This document shows positions 11,945-21,876 of a stretch of DNA of 64,000 bases, piece by piece. How positions within the stretch are numbered: the first letter of the stretch is position 1; every line of letters starts with the position of its first letter. This DNA is from Chlorophyllum brunneum (taxonomy: Eukaryota; Basidiomycota; Agaricomycetes; Agaricales; Agaricaceae): positions 2,604,001 through 2,668,000 of the forward strand of contig OY756145.1 in NCBI GenBank assembly GCA_963576785.1. The letters run 5' to 3'. The notes under the pieces are model-generated. The model ran no database searches. It was not told the origin of the DNA and was given only the letters and a program-made list of their open reading frames with translations. The position numbers and the translations under genes were made by a program.

Positions 11945-12850
11945 AGGAATCAGAAATCGACGGCAACGTCCGCTTGCCAGATCCCGTCCCCAATGCTGTA
12001 TAATGCCACGAGAAAGATCTTCTCGAAGGGGATAGTCTCCTGGTTGATCTGCCATTGCGGGCTCCCCGTCGATGATTTTTGTGCTAGCTATAAACTTCTC
12101 AGCATCACCATCTGTGCCAGCCACAAGAAATACTCACCCCGACAAACGAGAACAACTGCATCGCTATACTTGCACCGAGCTGACCCCGAGACATCGCAGG
12201 GCTCGCCGGCATACTCTGAACAAAGTCCAGGTGCTCATATCCAGTCCACTACAAGTCCAAGTCACTTCACAATTGGAGCTCGGTCCAAAAATAGAACACA
12301 CCATGATCCGAAGGTTGATCTTGCCGATCCCTGTCCCCGCCAAGACCTGGTCATTTGCACCGGCAACCATTTGGCTGATCGCATTCTGTGACCGAGCACT
12401 GAAGTCGGCCACTGACACTCCTTGGCCTGCTTGCCCAATGTAGTCGAATCCAATGGGCCCACATATGGGACCGCCGGAGGCGTTGCAGACGGACTGGGGA
12501 ACACGTCTGCGGCAGGGAGAAGTGAATTGAGGGGGCGGGGGTGCAAGGGCACCGGAGAGAGAAGAGTAAGATGAGATCTGGGAGGGGAAGACGGGGGAGT
12601 GAATTGAATTGTGGTAGCGGGACATGTTTGATCGCAGTTTGAGTATAGACTATTAGGTGATTTGACTTTGTGATGTTTCGCTGCGGTCGATTGTTTCGCT
12701 GGAGACTCGAGAGACTCGAAGATGATGATTCGGAGGTCATTTCCATGGATGATTTATACGAGGTCAGACTCTCGTCCATGTGCAAGGTGTGCTAGTGAAT
12801 TCCTTCACTTGGACTCGTATTGTGAGCAGTGGCGGGGGAGGGCGCACCGA
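11943..12850 (-). repeat. Right arm of the 0.9 kb inverted duplication
   Basis: Reverse-complement partner of 6345-7252, about 4.7 kb away. It carries gene C with its promoter. Terminal inverted repeats or target duplications that would make it a transposon are not visible. Confidence 0.85.
11950..12625 (-). CDS. Orphan family gene C (three-exon protein, 190 aa)
   Basis: Inverted twin of gene B with the same exon structure: 12302-12625, 12138-12248 and 11950-12087. The protein is nearly identical to B; the visible differences are conservative and the frame is intact, so both copies look functional or very recently duplicated. The shared upstream TATAAATC motif suggests the promoter was duplicated as well. 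Function is unknown. Its stop codon is followed almost directly by the older exon-3 remnant at 11846-11944. Confidence 0.75.
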
Positions 12851-13863
12851 GAGTCTTAGTGAAGGTCGGGATTTGCGATGTGATTTGGATGTGACGATAT
12901 TAAGCGAGTTCGGCCCTGAGGTGCTCAATAGTCGTTCGAGCCGGCTTTTCATCGACAGCCAGCTTGGTTGCCGGAGAATTACCGAATTCAGGCCAGCCTT
13001 TTGGTCGTCCGGTGATCTGCGAACATGCGAACTATCACACTCAACACGTTGAAATTGAGTCGAGCTATCTATCTCTTCAAGTTGGTTGCCAAGGGACCGT
13101 GACGTGCTGTGGCTCATACACTCCGATAATGCAAAGGATGGTGCTTTGATAGTTTGATGGCTTTTTCTTGTAGTCAGGGTGGCGGATTCTCAGTCCATTG
13201 CGCCAGTGCGGGTGCGTGAACGAGTGGCAACCCGTCGCCAATAAATGCGCACCACTTTTAGTATATTTCAAGTAGACCAAATATATGTACCAAAGCTCCA
13301 CTCATCATGGCACGGACTGCTCAATCCACAGAACGCTGCATTTTATTTTGCCTTGCACACAAAAGAAACATTATGAATTATTCGGACTTCAGTGCGTTAC
13401 AACAACTGTGATTATGTCGCTAAGATATGAAGGAGATGAGTATCCTTATCGTGCCCTAGCCGCGTGCCCACAGGCGCCTACCGTGATATGAACAGGCCGC
13501 TCCCTGAATCGACCCTACAAACTCTTCACCCACCAGCTCACAAAAGGCACGAACCACGCCAGCTGCCATTTCGGGAATGTGATTCCAGTGTGAATTGATA
13601 CGCGTGCCCCTTTCGTCTATCACCCGACGGTCTAGTGATGCTCGTCGAGGATGTCCACTGCAGCGAGCGAGGGTGTCTTGAAGAAATGTGAAATTGTGCT
13701 TGCAGGTCGAGTCTAAGCTACGCAACGCGACTGCGATATTTAACAGAGGGCAAGATGAGTGAGGAGGATCATCAACTCCCAACGACCTCTTCCGAGCTCT
13801 GCCACCGCAACACCAGATCTCGTATCCACAACTCTAAAAGTTTAAACACCTGTTATCACCGAG
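12851..13863. other. Upstream region of gene D without a recognised gene
   Basis: Contains frames of up to 117 codons (12764-13117 minus, 13456-13782 minus) with no recognisable domain. The last 150 bp must hold the promoter of gene D; a GATATTTAAC motif near 13734 is a weak TATA candidate. Confidence 0.4.
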
Positions 13864-14545
13864 ATGTCCCAGTACCACAACTCTATTCACGTCCCGGTCT
13901 TCCCCTCCCAAGTGTCCGGTTACTCATCCCTGTCCGGCGCTCTTGCCCCGCCACCTTCCCAATTTGCCAATGCCCGCCGGCGCCGGGTTCCTCAATGCGC
14001 TGCCAAAGCCGCCGGCAACCCAGTTTGCCACCCCATCTCGTTCGACTATATCGGGTACTCTCAGCAGGGAGTGTCGATTGTGGACTTTAGTGCTCGCAGT
14101 GCGAATGCTTTGGCGCAGATGGTTGCCGGTGGAAACGACCTTGTCTTGGCGAGTACTGGGGTAGCTCAAATTAACCTCCGCATTATGGTTAGTTTCCAGT
14201 CATTTAAGCATCTAAGGCTTTCGACTGATTAATTCTATGTAGTGGCCGGGTTATGACAGCCTGAACTGGTCGTTCACTACACCAGCCAGCTCATCAATGA
14301 CTCGCATCCAGCTTGGTGCGAGTATCGCTATGCATTTCTGGCGATTTGTTGAGGTTAGTCAGGGATTTCCTTGATGATTTGGTCTTAATTATTGACTGTA
14401 TTCATAGAAAGCAATGTCTTCTTCGACATCTTGTCCTCAGTGGAAAGTCGGTAACGGCGGGATTGAATTTGACAAGATTATTCTGGTCGCGCTATACAGT
14501 GTGGGCGCCGATGTCTGGCAAGCAGACATCGCTATTGACTTCTAA
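13864..14545 (+). CDS. Orphan family gene D (three-exon protein, 190 aa)
   Basis: Fourth intact paralog; function unknown. Exons 13864-14187 (324 nt), 14243-14353 (111 nt) and 14408-14545 (138 nt), with 55 and 54 bp introns at the same phase-0 positions as A-C. Motifs: MSQYHNSIHVPVFPSQ, RRRRVPQ, FDYIGYSQQGVSIVDFSARS, VAQINLRIMWPGYDSLNW, TRIQLGASIAMHFWRFVEKA, FDKIILVALYSVGADVWQ and terminal ADIAIDF. It differs from B and C at many positions, so it is an older duplicate. It is convergent with a broken class V aminotransferase copy just downstream, mirroring the arrangement near 18.7-20.6 kb. Confidence 0.75.
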
Positions 14546-14819
14546 TTCAACAAAACAAAAAAAAAACACTCGCATCATTTTCATATCGTCACAGCATTCC
14601 TGGTCTTGCATTATTGTTCCATATCCGCATCTGTTTCACATGGTCACATTAGAAGGCATTTCATGTATAGTATGCACACATTCGGTCAATCATAGTATAA
14701 TGTAGATATATGTACACTAGTTCTTTAATTATACATACACTCAAACACCTCACTCGGTAATCACGCTTATCTTTATTTACACCTTTCGGCCTTCAAAATC
14801 TCAACACTCGCTCAACCCC

Positions 14820-15240
14820 CTAACATATTTTAGTCGGAGTCTTCGCCAATTTCTCACATCATCCGACTTGTATCAGGTAAGATTCGCCTGTATACCAAAA
14901 GAGAACATCGCACTGGCACCCATCCCCATTATACTAAAATTGGTAAAGTGCGCACTTCGTTCCATCGCCTATTTTGACATGATCTTTGCATCAATTTCGG
15001 GGTACCAGGTGATTTTACTACCCGGGAATGGAAGTTTAACAGTCGGAGCATTATGAGGCGACTGGAAAAGCAAAGGGCGGGCTATGTTCAGAGTAAACTC
15101 CCCGTTTGGATCGAGATTAAAGTACCGAAGACGTTCGCCATATGTCTACCGCCTTCGTGAGCGAGGTCATGAAAATCTTCGAAGATTTTGGCTTCGAGCC
15201 TAATCCATCGATGGAAGTTCTACACTTTGGATAAATATAT
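14820..15240 (-). pseudogene. Broken 3' copy of the class V aminotransferase gene
   Basis: Matches exons 7-9 and intervening introns of the intact aminotransferase at 18861-20621. Corresponding blocks are FRRWIGGEAKIF against FHRWIRLEAKIF, the EGGRRMAEIF region, and the GEFTLNM end of exon 7. A one-base deletion in the GTQVLDP block breaks the frame, and exon 8 is heavily substituted. Exons 1-6 are absent. The copy lies convergent to gene D exactly as the intact gene lies convergent to a broken family copy at 18700-18840. Confidence 0.82.
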
Positions 15241-15664
15241 ATGAGGGTTCGACTGGTGCCACAGTGGAAGCTGTCATAGCTGAAGGGACTCATTCCTGCA
15301 TTCACCACGCGAAGGACACGATACTATACTCGTCACTCGCCGGAAATCACCTCGTCAGTGTTATGCAAGTCCTTGCGAATGTTGTTAGTACAGTACATCC
15401 GAAACAACGTGGTAGGATCCTGTGCAAGGTGAAAGCGACGTAAGAGATGAGTGGAAACGTGTCTGGGTCACACAAGATGTTTGAAAGGTTGGACAACAGA
15501 TACACGACTAGTCAAATTGTCATCAACCCTCGGATATATGTGATTCGAGATAATATCCACCACTACTCAGAAGACTATCAACCATGAGGAAGCGAACATT
15601 GATGCGCAATACCTAATACTTATCTAGCATCATGCTTGAGCACTTGGACGCAGCACAGAGATTT
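15241..15664. other. Short gene-free stretch
   Basis: No open frame or repeat with a recognisable origin was seen here. Confidence 0.4.
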
Positions 15665-15960
15665 AAGATCAAGTGGTCATCTATAATGCGATAGGGCAAC
15701 AGGTGCCATTGAAAGAAGAGCTTAGCCACCGGGGGGGCCGTTCAACTGCTTCAGATCCCTCCCAACCCATGTCCTCAAGGTATTCCCGGTAACGAAATAT
15801 TATCTCCTTAGTCGGTTCCTGGTCACAGTTGAGGACGCGAATTTTACTGTTCCGCCCCGACCCTGTAATCCGGACGATGACAGAATTGATCCCATGACCA
15901 GTGACAAATATTCTCCGATCCAGCGTGGGTGCCCGATTCAGTACAGAGATCGGAACAAAT
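15665..15960 (-). pseudogene. Tandem duplicate of the NACHT gene's terminal exon
   Basis: Encodes RRIFVTGHGINSVIV, then LNCDQEPTKEIIFRYREYLED and a tail ending GTCCPIAL. This repeats the last exon of the adjacent NACHT pseudogene (about 15975-16265) and the last exon of the second NACHT gene (62715-62966), which share the pattern IxGxGxxSxIVxIT, LNxDQxPT and RYQExLE. It has no upstream NACHT exons of its own. Confidence 0.75.
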
Positions 15961-15974
15961 GTCAAGAGTGGTAC

Positions 15975-18243
15975 ATAGGATATAGCATAACAGTAGCTAC
16001 CAGGGAAGGAACTTAATAATCGTGGGCGAACCCACCCGACTTCTTTAGTCTCTTCCCATTTTATATCCTCAAGGAACTTCTGATATCGAGATCTCACCTC
16101 CTGGGTTAGTTTCTAGTCACCATTGAGCATGTAGACTGTTCTGTCCAGGCTCCCACTTGTCTTAATCCAGATTGTAATCCAGACGAGGAGAGACTTGGAG
16201 CCATGACCAATGAAGAAATATTCTCTGGCCCAACGTCGAGAAAGCTGGCAGTGGTTCAGAAGGCAATATCATGCGTGGCCAATTTAGCCTCGCCCAGTCT
16301 AGGGGAAATGTTGCAGGTGTCGCAACTCCATTGTGGATCACAAGGTTGAAATACTCCAGTAATCGAAAATCAGTGGGGCTAGATGGTTTGGTGCGCACTA
16401 GGGTGTCTGAAAAGCCCTACACGAAATATCAGTGATAGTGCATATTGCAAAGGCTATGAACACGACTCACCTGTTTGTAAAGCCAGTCAGCTAACGTCCC
16501 AATGTCCTCACACGCATATCTGAAATCAAAGCTATAAATTCGAGAGAGGAGGTCATCGTCCACCTCGGTTTGGGATAATTGAGTAATTGTGTCCCAACAT
16601 TCCCAATGAGCAAAGACTGCGATGCTTTTCGAAATGCGTCGGTTTTGACTTGCAGAAGCCCAGGTCAAACCAGGCAGACTGTCGTGCATGTGATTATTGT
16701 CGAAATCCCATCCTATGAGTGGTAAGAACGAATACAGGAAGGAAACACCTTGCAATCACCCACCGGCATGAGTATGGAAGTAAGTCAAATCGACACCGTG
16801 CCAGAAGGGAGTCGGTTTTGCAATATCGGCCGGCGCTCTTTGTTTACTGATGACGAATTTACCGGAACGATTGGGGTCAAGGAGGAAGTCTTGAAATGAT
16901 GTGTGATAGAATCGCAGAGATGCGCCAGCAGCGGCATCTGGTCCAGGAATGAAGATGGCGGATTGCAGTCCACGGAGGGCGAGATAGAACGCCCGCTGTT
17001 CTAGACGGAGAAAGTTGCAGAGCGTTTGAGCAGAAAATTCCCACGAAGCACCAGGGGAATGAATTAAATGGCCCAAGATCTGCCAGGTTGTTGGGAACAC
17101 TTCGTCTGGTATATCGCTGAGAACCTGCACGTATAGTAGATCAAGGGTGGCCAGAGGGTTGCTCTACCCTACTGCCTGTGCGTTCTCCAAGCAAGCCATC
17201 ACGTCGTCCAACTGGCGAACGGGGTCAGCGCGAGTAGGGCTGAGGACGTATTTGAGAACAGTCGACGCCAAAACAAAGAGCCCAGAGACATTATTGAAGA
17301 GTCTCTAGAGGATTTTCTCAGAGGGCCAATCTGAAGGTGTCACGTCGTAGTACTTGTCCTTGATCTCTGCAATCCCTCCCGCAGATATCGCTCGACATCG
17401 TCCCGGCATTCCGTATCAATGATCAGCTCCTCGCGACCACATTTTTCCACCTTTGAGAACGCGTGCTTGAGATGCGCCTCCGGTCGGCTGCAAATCAGCC
17501 AGAGCAGCGGAAGATCAGGATAGTGTCGAATTGTTTCGGTGATCATGTCAATAATCTCCAGTTGAACATCCTTCCCCTTGCATTCATCGAAACCATCCAG
17601 GATGACCATAATCGGCTCACGAGCACACTGACGCTGGAGGGTCACGAATGGGTCGACCATGAGCTTTAGGAACTGAACAGGTGCCGCTTTCTCTAGTAGT
17701 TGGGGGTCATTGGCAAGGGCAGCGGCTATGATGGATCTGTATTCAGGAACTACAACGGCGGGTTGGTACACGAGGGATGGTATGATGGTTTCTGGCTTGT
17801 TTCGATCGTTGGACCTGGAGATGAAGTACTCTGCACCGAGTCGTCCCCGTTCTGCACAGCACTCGGCGAAGGTTTGTGCAACAGCTGATTTGCCTGTGCC
17901 AGCGAAACCGTGGAGCCAGACCATATTCCACCGTCTCCCGGCGTCATTCAGCCAGTCTTTGAGCCTGTTCCCGATGCGTACTCGCGTTCCCGGATGGCAT
18001 GAAGGAGGAGGATGGCGGGCACTGGAGTCCATTGCGGCATCAGGCATAGTGTAGGGTGACAGATAATCTAACACTATCGAGCCTATCGTGTTAGACTTCG
18101 ATTAACATTATCGCGCCGGTCGCACCTGGTTTTCCACTTGATATCATGTTATTTATTGCCTCGATCATAATCGGGTTATTAAGAACAAGATTATGTGCGT
18201 TGTGGAAGTGGCCATGCGGCTGTGGTGAGCCTGAGGTCATCAT
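15975..18243 (-). pseudogene. NACHT-domain NLR-like gene, inactivated
   Basis: STAND-class P-loop protein of the fungal NLR-like type; relatives act in recognition and incompatibility. Exon 1 (18126-18243) and exon 2 (from 18082) splice over a 43 bp intron into LDYLSPYTMPDAAMDSSAR. Walker A is GFAGTGKSA and Walker B is IMVILDGFDECKGK, with a sensor-like LLWLICSRPEAH. The C-terminal part has LRFYHTSFQDFLLDPNRSGKF and LPGLTWAS blocks and no WD40 or ankyrin repeats. Four lesions break it: a one-base frameshift at about 17375-17380, TAG at 17305-17307, TAG at 17164-17166 (the paralog has Ser) and TAG at 16113-16115 (the paralog has Gln). The donor after FPLDW (about 16292) is GC where the paralog has GT. 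The conserved sequence on either side of each lesion argues against hidden introns. Confidence 0.88.
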
Positions 18244-18699
18244 GAGCACATCGATTGCCTAGATGTCGATATCAGGACTCAGGTACTCACTCGTCGCTGC
18301 TGACTCTAAATGGACACCGTCTGCTGAAGTAGATGGTCCCTTGGCATAGCCAGCTGCAGAGGATTTTTCGCCACGGCGATCCTCATGAGTAGCAGAACGT
18401 CTGAAGGTATTTCTAAGACGATAGATGAACAGGTCGTGAGGTATGATGGACGAAGGCAAGAAACAGACATCACAACAAGTATATACGTGATCATCGCGTG
18501 GTGATGGGGGTCAATCAAGCTGCAGCTTGGGATCAACACGCCACAACGCTGAATTTGGTTCAGGTAGCGCCTCGGTGTGGGGGGTACGACCTTGTGGAAA
18601 AGGGTCAACTGATCCCCCTTCACTTGCTCTTTGCTTTCAACTCGACGTCGCTATGTATGTAGGGTTTTCATGGGAGAGGTTCAATTCGAACTTGGTTTT
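18244..18699. other. Upstream flank of the NACHT pseudogene
   Basis: A minus-strand frame at 18259-18459 might be a 5' exon of the NACHT gene, because it contains a GTGAGT donor followed by a CTAG acceptor at about 18262. The frames do not join cleanly, so I do not include it. Confidence 0.35.
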
Positions 18700-18840
18700 T
18701 TGATGATATTCATAGAAACAATATCTTCTTCACCTTGTCCCCAGTGAAAAGTCGGATTCAACTCAGGCTTTGATTTCAACTCTCGTGAACAGAAGGAACA
18801 TATTCGATCCATCATGGTATAGATACACTGATTCTTTAAT
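18700..18840 (+). pseudogene. Remnant of an orphan family gene (intron 2/exon 3 start) beside the intact aminotransferase
   Basis: TTCATAG, the intron-2 acceptor of gene D, is followed by AAACAATATCTTCTTC and CCAGTGAAAAGTCGG, matching the start of D exon 3. After a deletion, similarity resumes in the 3' flank (CTGATTCTTTAATT against CTAGTTCTTTAATT). No open frame survives. The position relative to the aminotransferase equals that of gene D relative to the broken aminotransferase. Confidence 0.7.
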
Positions 18841-18860
18841 TTGAACAACCGCCCTTGACT

Positions 18861-20621
18861 TCAATTCTTCTCGTCCACGTTCACCTCCCGTTTAACCTCT
18901 TCACAAACTTCAATCCAAATCCTCGCTAATTTCTCGAAATCTTCCAACTGCAACCAATTAGTCAACTCCATTCACATATCACTCAAAAAAAAAAAAACTC
19001 CCACTAACCTCGTTATACATTTGCGCACTACATCTCGTCCACCACCGTCCATTATGATAAAAATGCGCAGAATACGCATTGCGTTCGTTTAACAACTTGG
19101 TCATGAATTTTCGATCGATTTCAGGTGTCCATGGGATGTTTCCTGGGAATGGTAATTCGACGTTGACCTGTTGTTACCGGTACTTAGTGTACGGGACTGG
19201 TACGATGGCAAGGAAAGGAGGAAAGGACGAACCATGTTTAGGGTGAACTCCCCGTTAGGATCGAGAACTTGAGTACCGAATATTTCTGCCATGCGTCTAC
19301 CACCTTCGAGAGCGAGGTTGTGACAATAGTCAAAGATCTTTGCTTCGCCTCCGATCCATCGACGAAAGTCTAGTGCTTGCGACGGTTACATAAATTAAAA
19401 AATTTGTCCAATGCGAGTCGAGGGACTTACCTGCGCCGACGGTAAGGAAAGGGATTAAATCAATAGTGCCATTCCCTAGGAGAAAACCGTGGTGTGTTTA
19501 GGAAGACGAATCGAAAGTCGAGAGAAGGTGCTTACATTCCCATTGAGCGATAAAATCCGCTAGAGTGCGTTCCTTGACTGGTTTATACGCGTGAGAGGTC
19601 GGGTGGGAAGTCTTGATAATATCACGGTTCCTATCAAAACGAATTAAACTTTAGTAAAAAAGCGTGATATGATATACACATGTACCGTTCGGGAATATAC
19701 AGCATCGCGACAGATCGCTTGCTACATAACCATTTATGACAATTCTTCAACCACAATTTAGCCATCACCAACATCCCTTATTCCCAAAACTCACCGAAAC
19801 CCAAAAATCCGGTGCAGATTTTGTCAAATCAATCTTCTGTTCCTGCCCAATCGAATGCGCAGCATCAACAACACTCCAAACCCCTTCCTCTTTACAAATC
19901 TTCACAAATTCTTGCCAAGGCACCAATACACCCGGATTCGAAACGATACTATCCAAAATCGCTACCCGTTTTGCATTTTTGTTGGGTTTTGGTGGTAGGG
20001 ATTGGAGGTGGGAGCGGAATTGATTGATGAGTTGGTGTGGTGTTGTTGGAAATCGGAGTTGGATTTCGGATATAGTTGGGTGGGGTGCGATGTCTCCTAA
20101 GTTATAAGCTGTTTTGTAAATGGAGTGATACGACGTGTTGACTTCGTATGTAAAATAAAATAAAAAATCAGTTTTATGATTTATCGATGGGGGAAGGGGA
20201 TATACGCACAACAAATGATAATATCATCCTTCTCCCATTCAAAATTCCTTAACACAGTGTTCATACCAACAGAAGCATTGGGTACCAGAACGATCTCATC
20301 GCGTTTGACATTGACAAGTTTGGCTAATCGTTCACGAACGTCGGTAAGATATTCTAGATACTCAAGTCGATGGAATTTATCTGGATTAGCATCGAGCTTG
20401 ATGGAAAGATCATTGGCGACTTTATGAACCACATAAGGTGCTGAACCAAACGATCCTGACATCGACAATTTCATATCAGTATAAGAGATCAGATACACAA
20501 ACGATAACATACCATGGTTGAGGTTTATATAGTTCGGATCAAGAGGAAAGTATTGCAAGAGTCCATGACCGAATGCTGGTGGTCCTTGCTTGTACAAACT
20601 GTTTGGATCAACGCCTTCCAT
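18861..20621 (-). CDS. PLP-dependent class V aminotransferase (isopenicillin-N epimerase/cysteine desulfurase-like)
   Basis: Fold-type I PLP enzyme of the class V group; the substrate cannot be told from sequence. Nine exons give 1284 nt (427 aa): 20513-20621, 20210-20455, 19795-20141, 19686-19744, 19536-19630, 19431-19475, 19233-19369, 19009-19167 and 18861-18947; all eight junctions are GT-AG and in phase. Landmarks are YINLNHGSFGSAP near the N-terminus, LVPNASVGMNTVLRNF, CFNTSYHSIYKTAYNLGD, WSVVDAAHSIGQ (cofactor Asp and His), the PLP-binding Lys in SNCHKWL (about residue 238), KTSHPTSHAY, EWNGTIDLIPFLTVGA and YHNGRWWTRCSAQMYNE near the C-terminus. No targeting signal is seen. Fungal relatives include epimerases and C-S lyases such as Egt2, so either is possible. 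A broken copy lies at 14820-15240. Confidence 0.9.
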
Positions 20622-21876
20622 GGCGTTTTGAGTAAAGCTGTGGTAGAATCGTTATAACGATGTGTCACGAGTGTTGTTAACGAGATAACGGACCGAATGA
20701 TATAAATAGAAGGCTGTAAGGGAGAGACCTCTGTTTGTGGTCTCGTTCGATAGGAACGTAAGAGAGGAGTTTTTAAGAGGGTCAGCTATGAGTCATTGGA
20801 GTTTCCCGGGTCGAGTCATGGATACATGTGGAAGGTTGTCATCGTGTGAGGGATTGCTAAGCGTTTATTGTAGTTGCGGGATTATCAAGTATAGAGAAGT
20901 GATCATGATGGTTGAAGTGAATGCCTTGTGGCGAAGGTGCAAAGCAGTGAGTGGGTCTACAATAGAACCGGGATGGCTCCCCCACGGCCTCAAGTATCTT
21001 TTTTTTTGTCTTGACCTACACTTTGAAGAGTAATAACACGTGGGAACTATCAGGGTCAGAGATGTCTGCTGATAAAGCTTCAAAACAAGCTCCGGCTAGC
21101 CTCTATCAGATATCAGACGAGTATCAGAGCATCGGATGGATCACGAAGTCAAGAAGTGTGGATATTAGCTGTGGCCCTACACAATGCAATGGAGTATCAA
21201 AAAAGCTTCAGGAATTCTTTCCCTTGTCCTCGCCTTGCCTTGTTGTTTTCGTGATCAAAATGTTCCAGCCTCACAACCCCCGAAAGCCTAACTGAACAGG
21301 AATAAAAGCATCCCACGTTCCTTCTTTATGACAAATTCTAACCCCGGCGTTCAAGTAAAAATAATCATGTTTCATTAGAGTGACAGACGTAATTCAGCTC
21401 TGGACCTGCCGGTGACGGTAGCGGCGCGTAGTATGATGTTTCTCGGGGCTGACTGTCATCCTGACAGTTTTGTGGACCGACGAACGCGTAGGAGAGGGGC
21501 TAGTAAAACTCGAGATGGTCTAACAGTGTGTGGGCGTGTCTATTGGGGGCAGCTGAGGCAAGGCGGACACTGCACTGGGCTACACGACACCGAGCTGCAC
21601 GGGATATGGACGGAGGCTGTGACGAGTTTCCGCCTGGCAACGGTGACGAGTCACGGGCTCATTGTGTTTTGTTACGTCTGATTAACCAAATCTGGATCTG
21701 ACAGTCTCAATTGTTCCCCTAACAGCAGACCCAAGCTAGAAGCCTATTGTCCGTTGATATAATAGTCCAGTCGTCGTACACTTGTGTCTGCACATCCCTA
21801 GTTCTCTTTCTCTTTTTTGGTTTTCTTTCTTTTCCTTCATAGCGAGCGTTTGGAACGCTCTGAACATCTTCTTGTC
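20622..21876. other. Stretch without a recognised gene
   Basis: Lies between two divergent genes and must contain both promoters. Frames of up to 98 codons (20737-21033 plus) show no domain. The last 80 bp before 21877 are pyrimidine-rich (TTCTCTTTCTCTTTTTTGG), as is common just upstream of fungal starts. Confidence 0.45.

Noticed and set aside
6345..12850. B/C inverted repeat as a foldback transposon
   Set aside because: The arms contain a spliced host-type gene with promoter, and no terminal repeats or target duplications were seen.
17100..17400. Hidden introns explaining the NACHT stop codons
   Set aside because: Conserved residues continue on both sides of each stop, and the paralog has sense codons at two of the sites.
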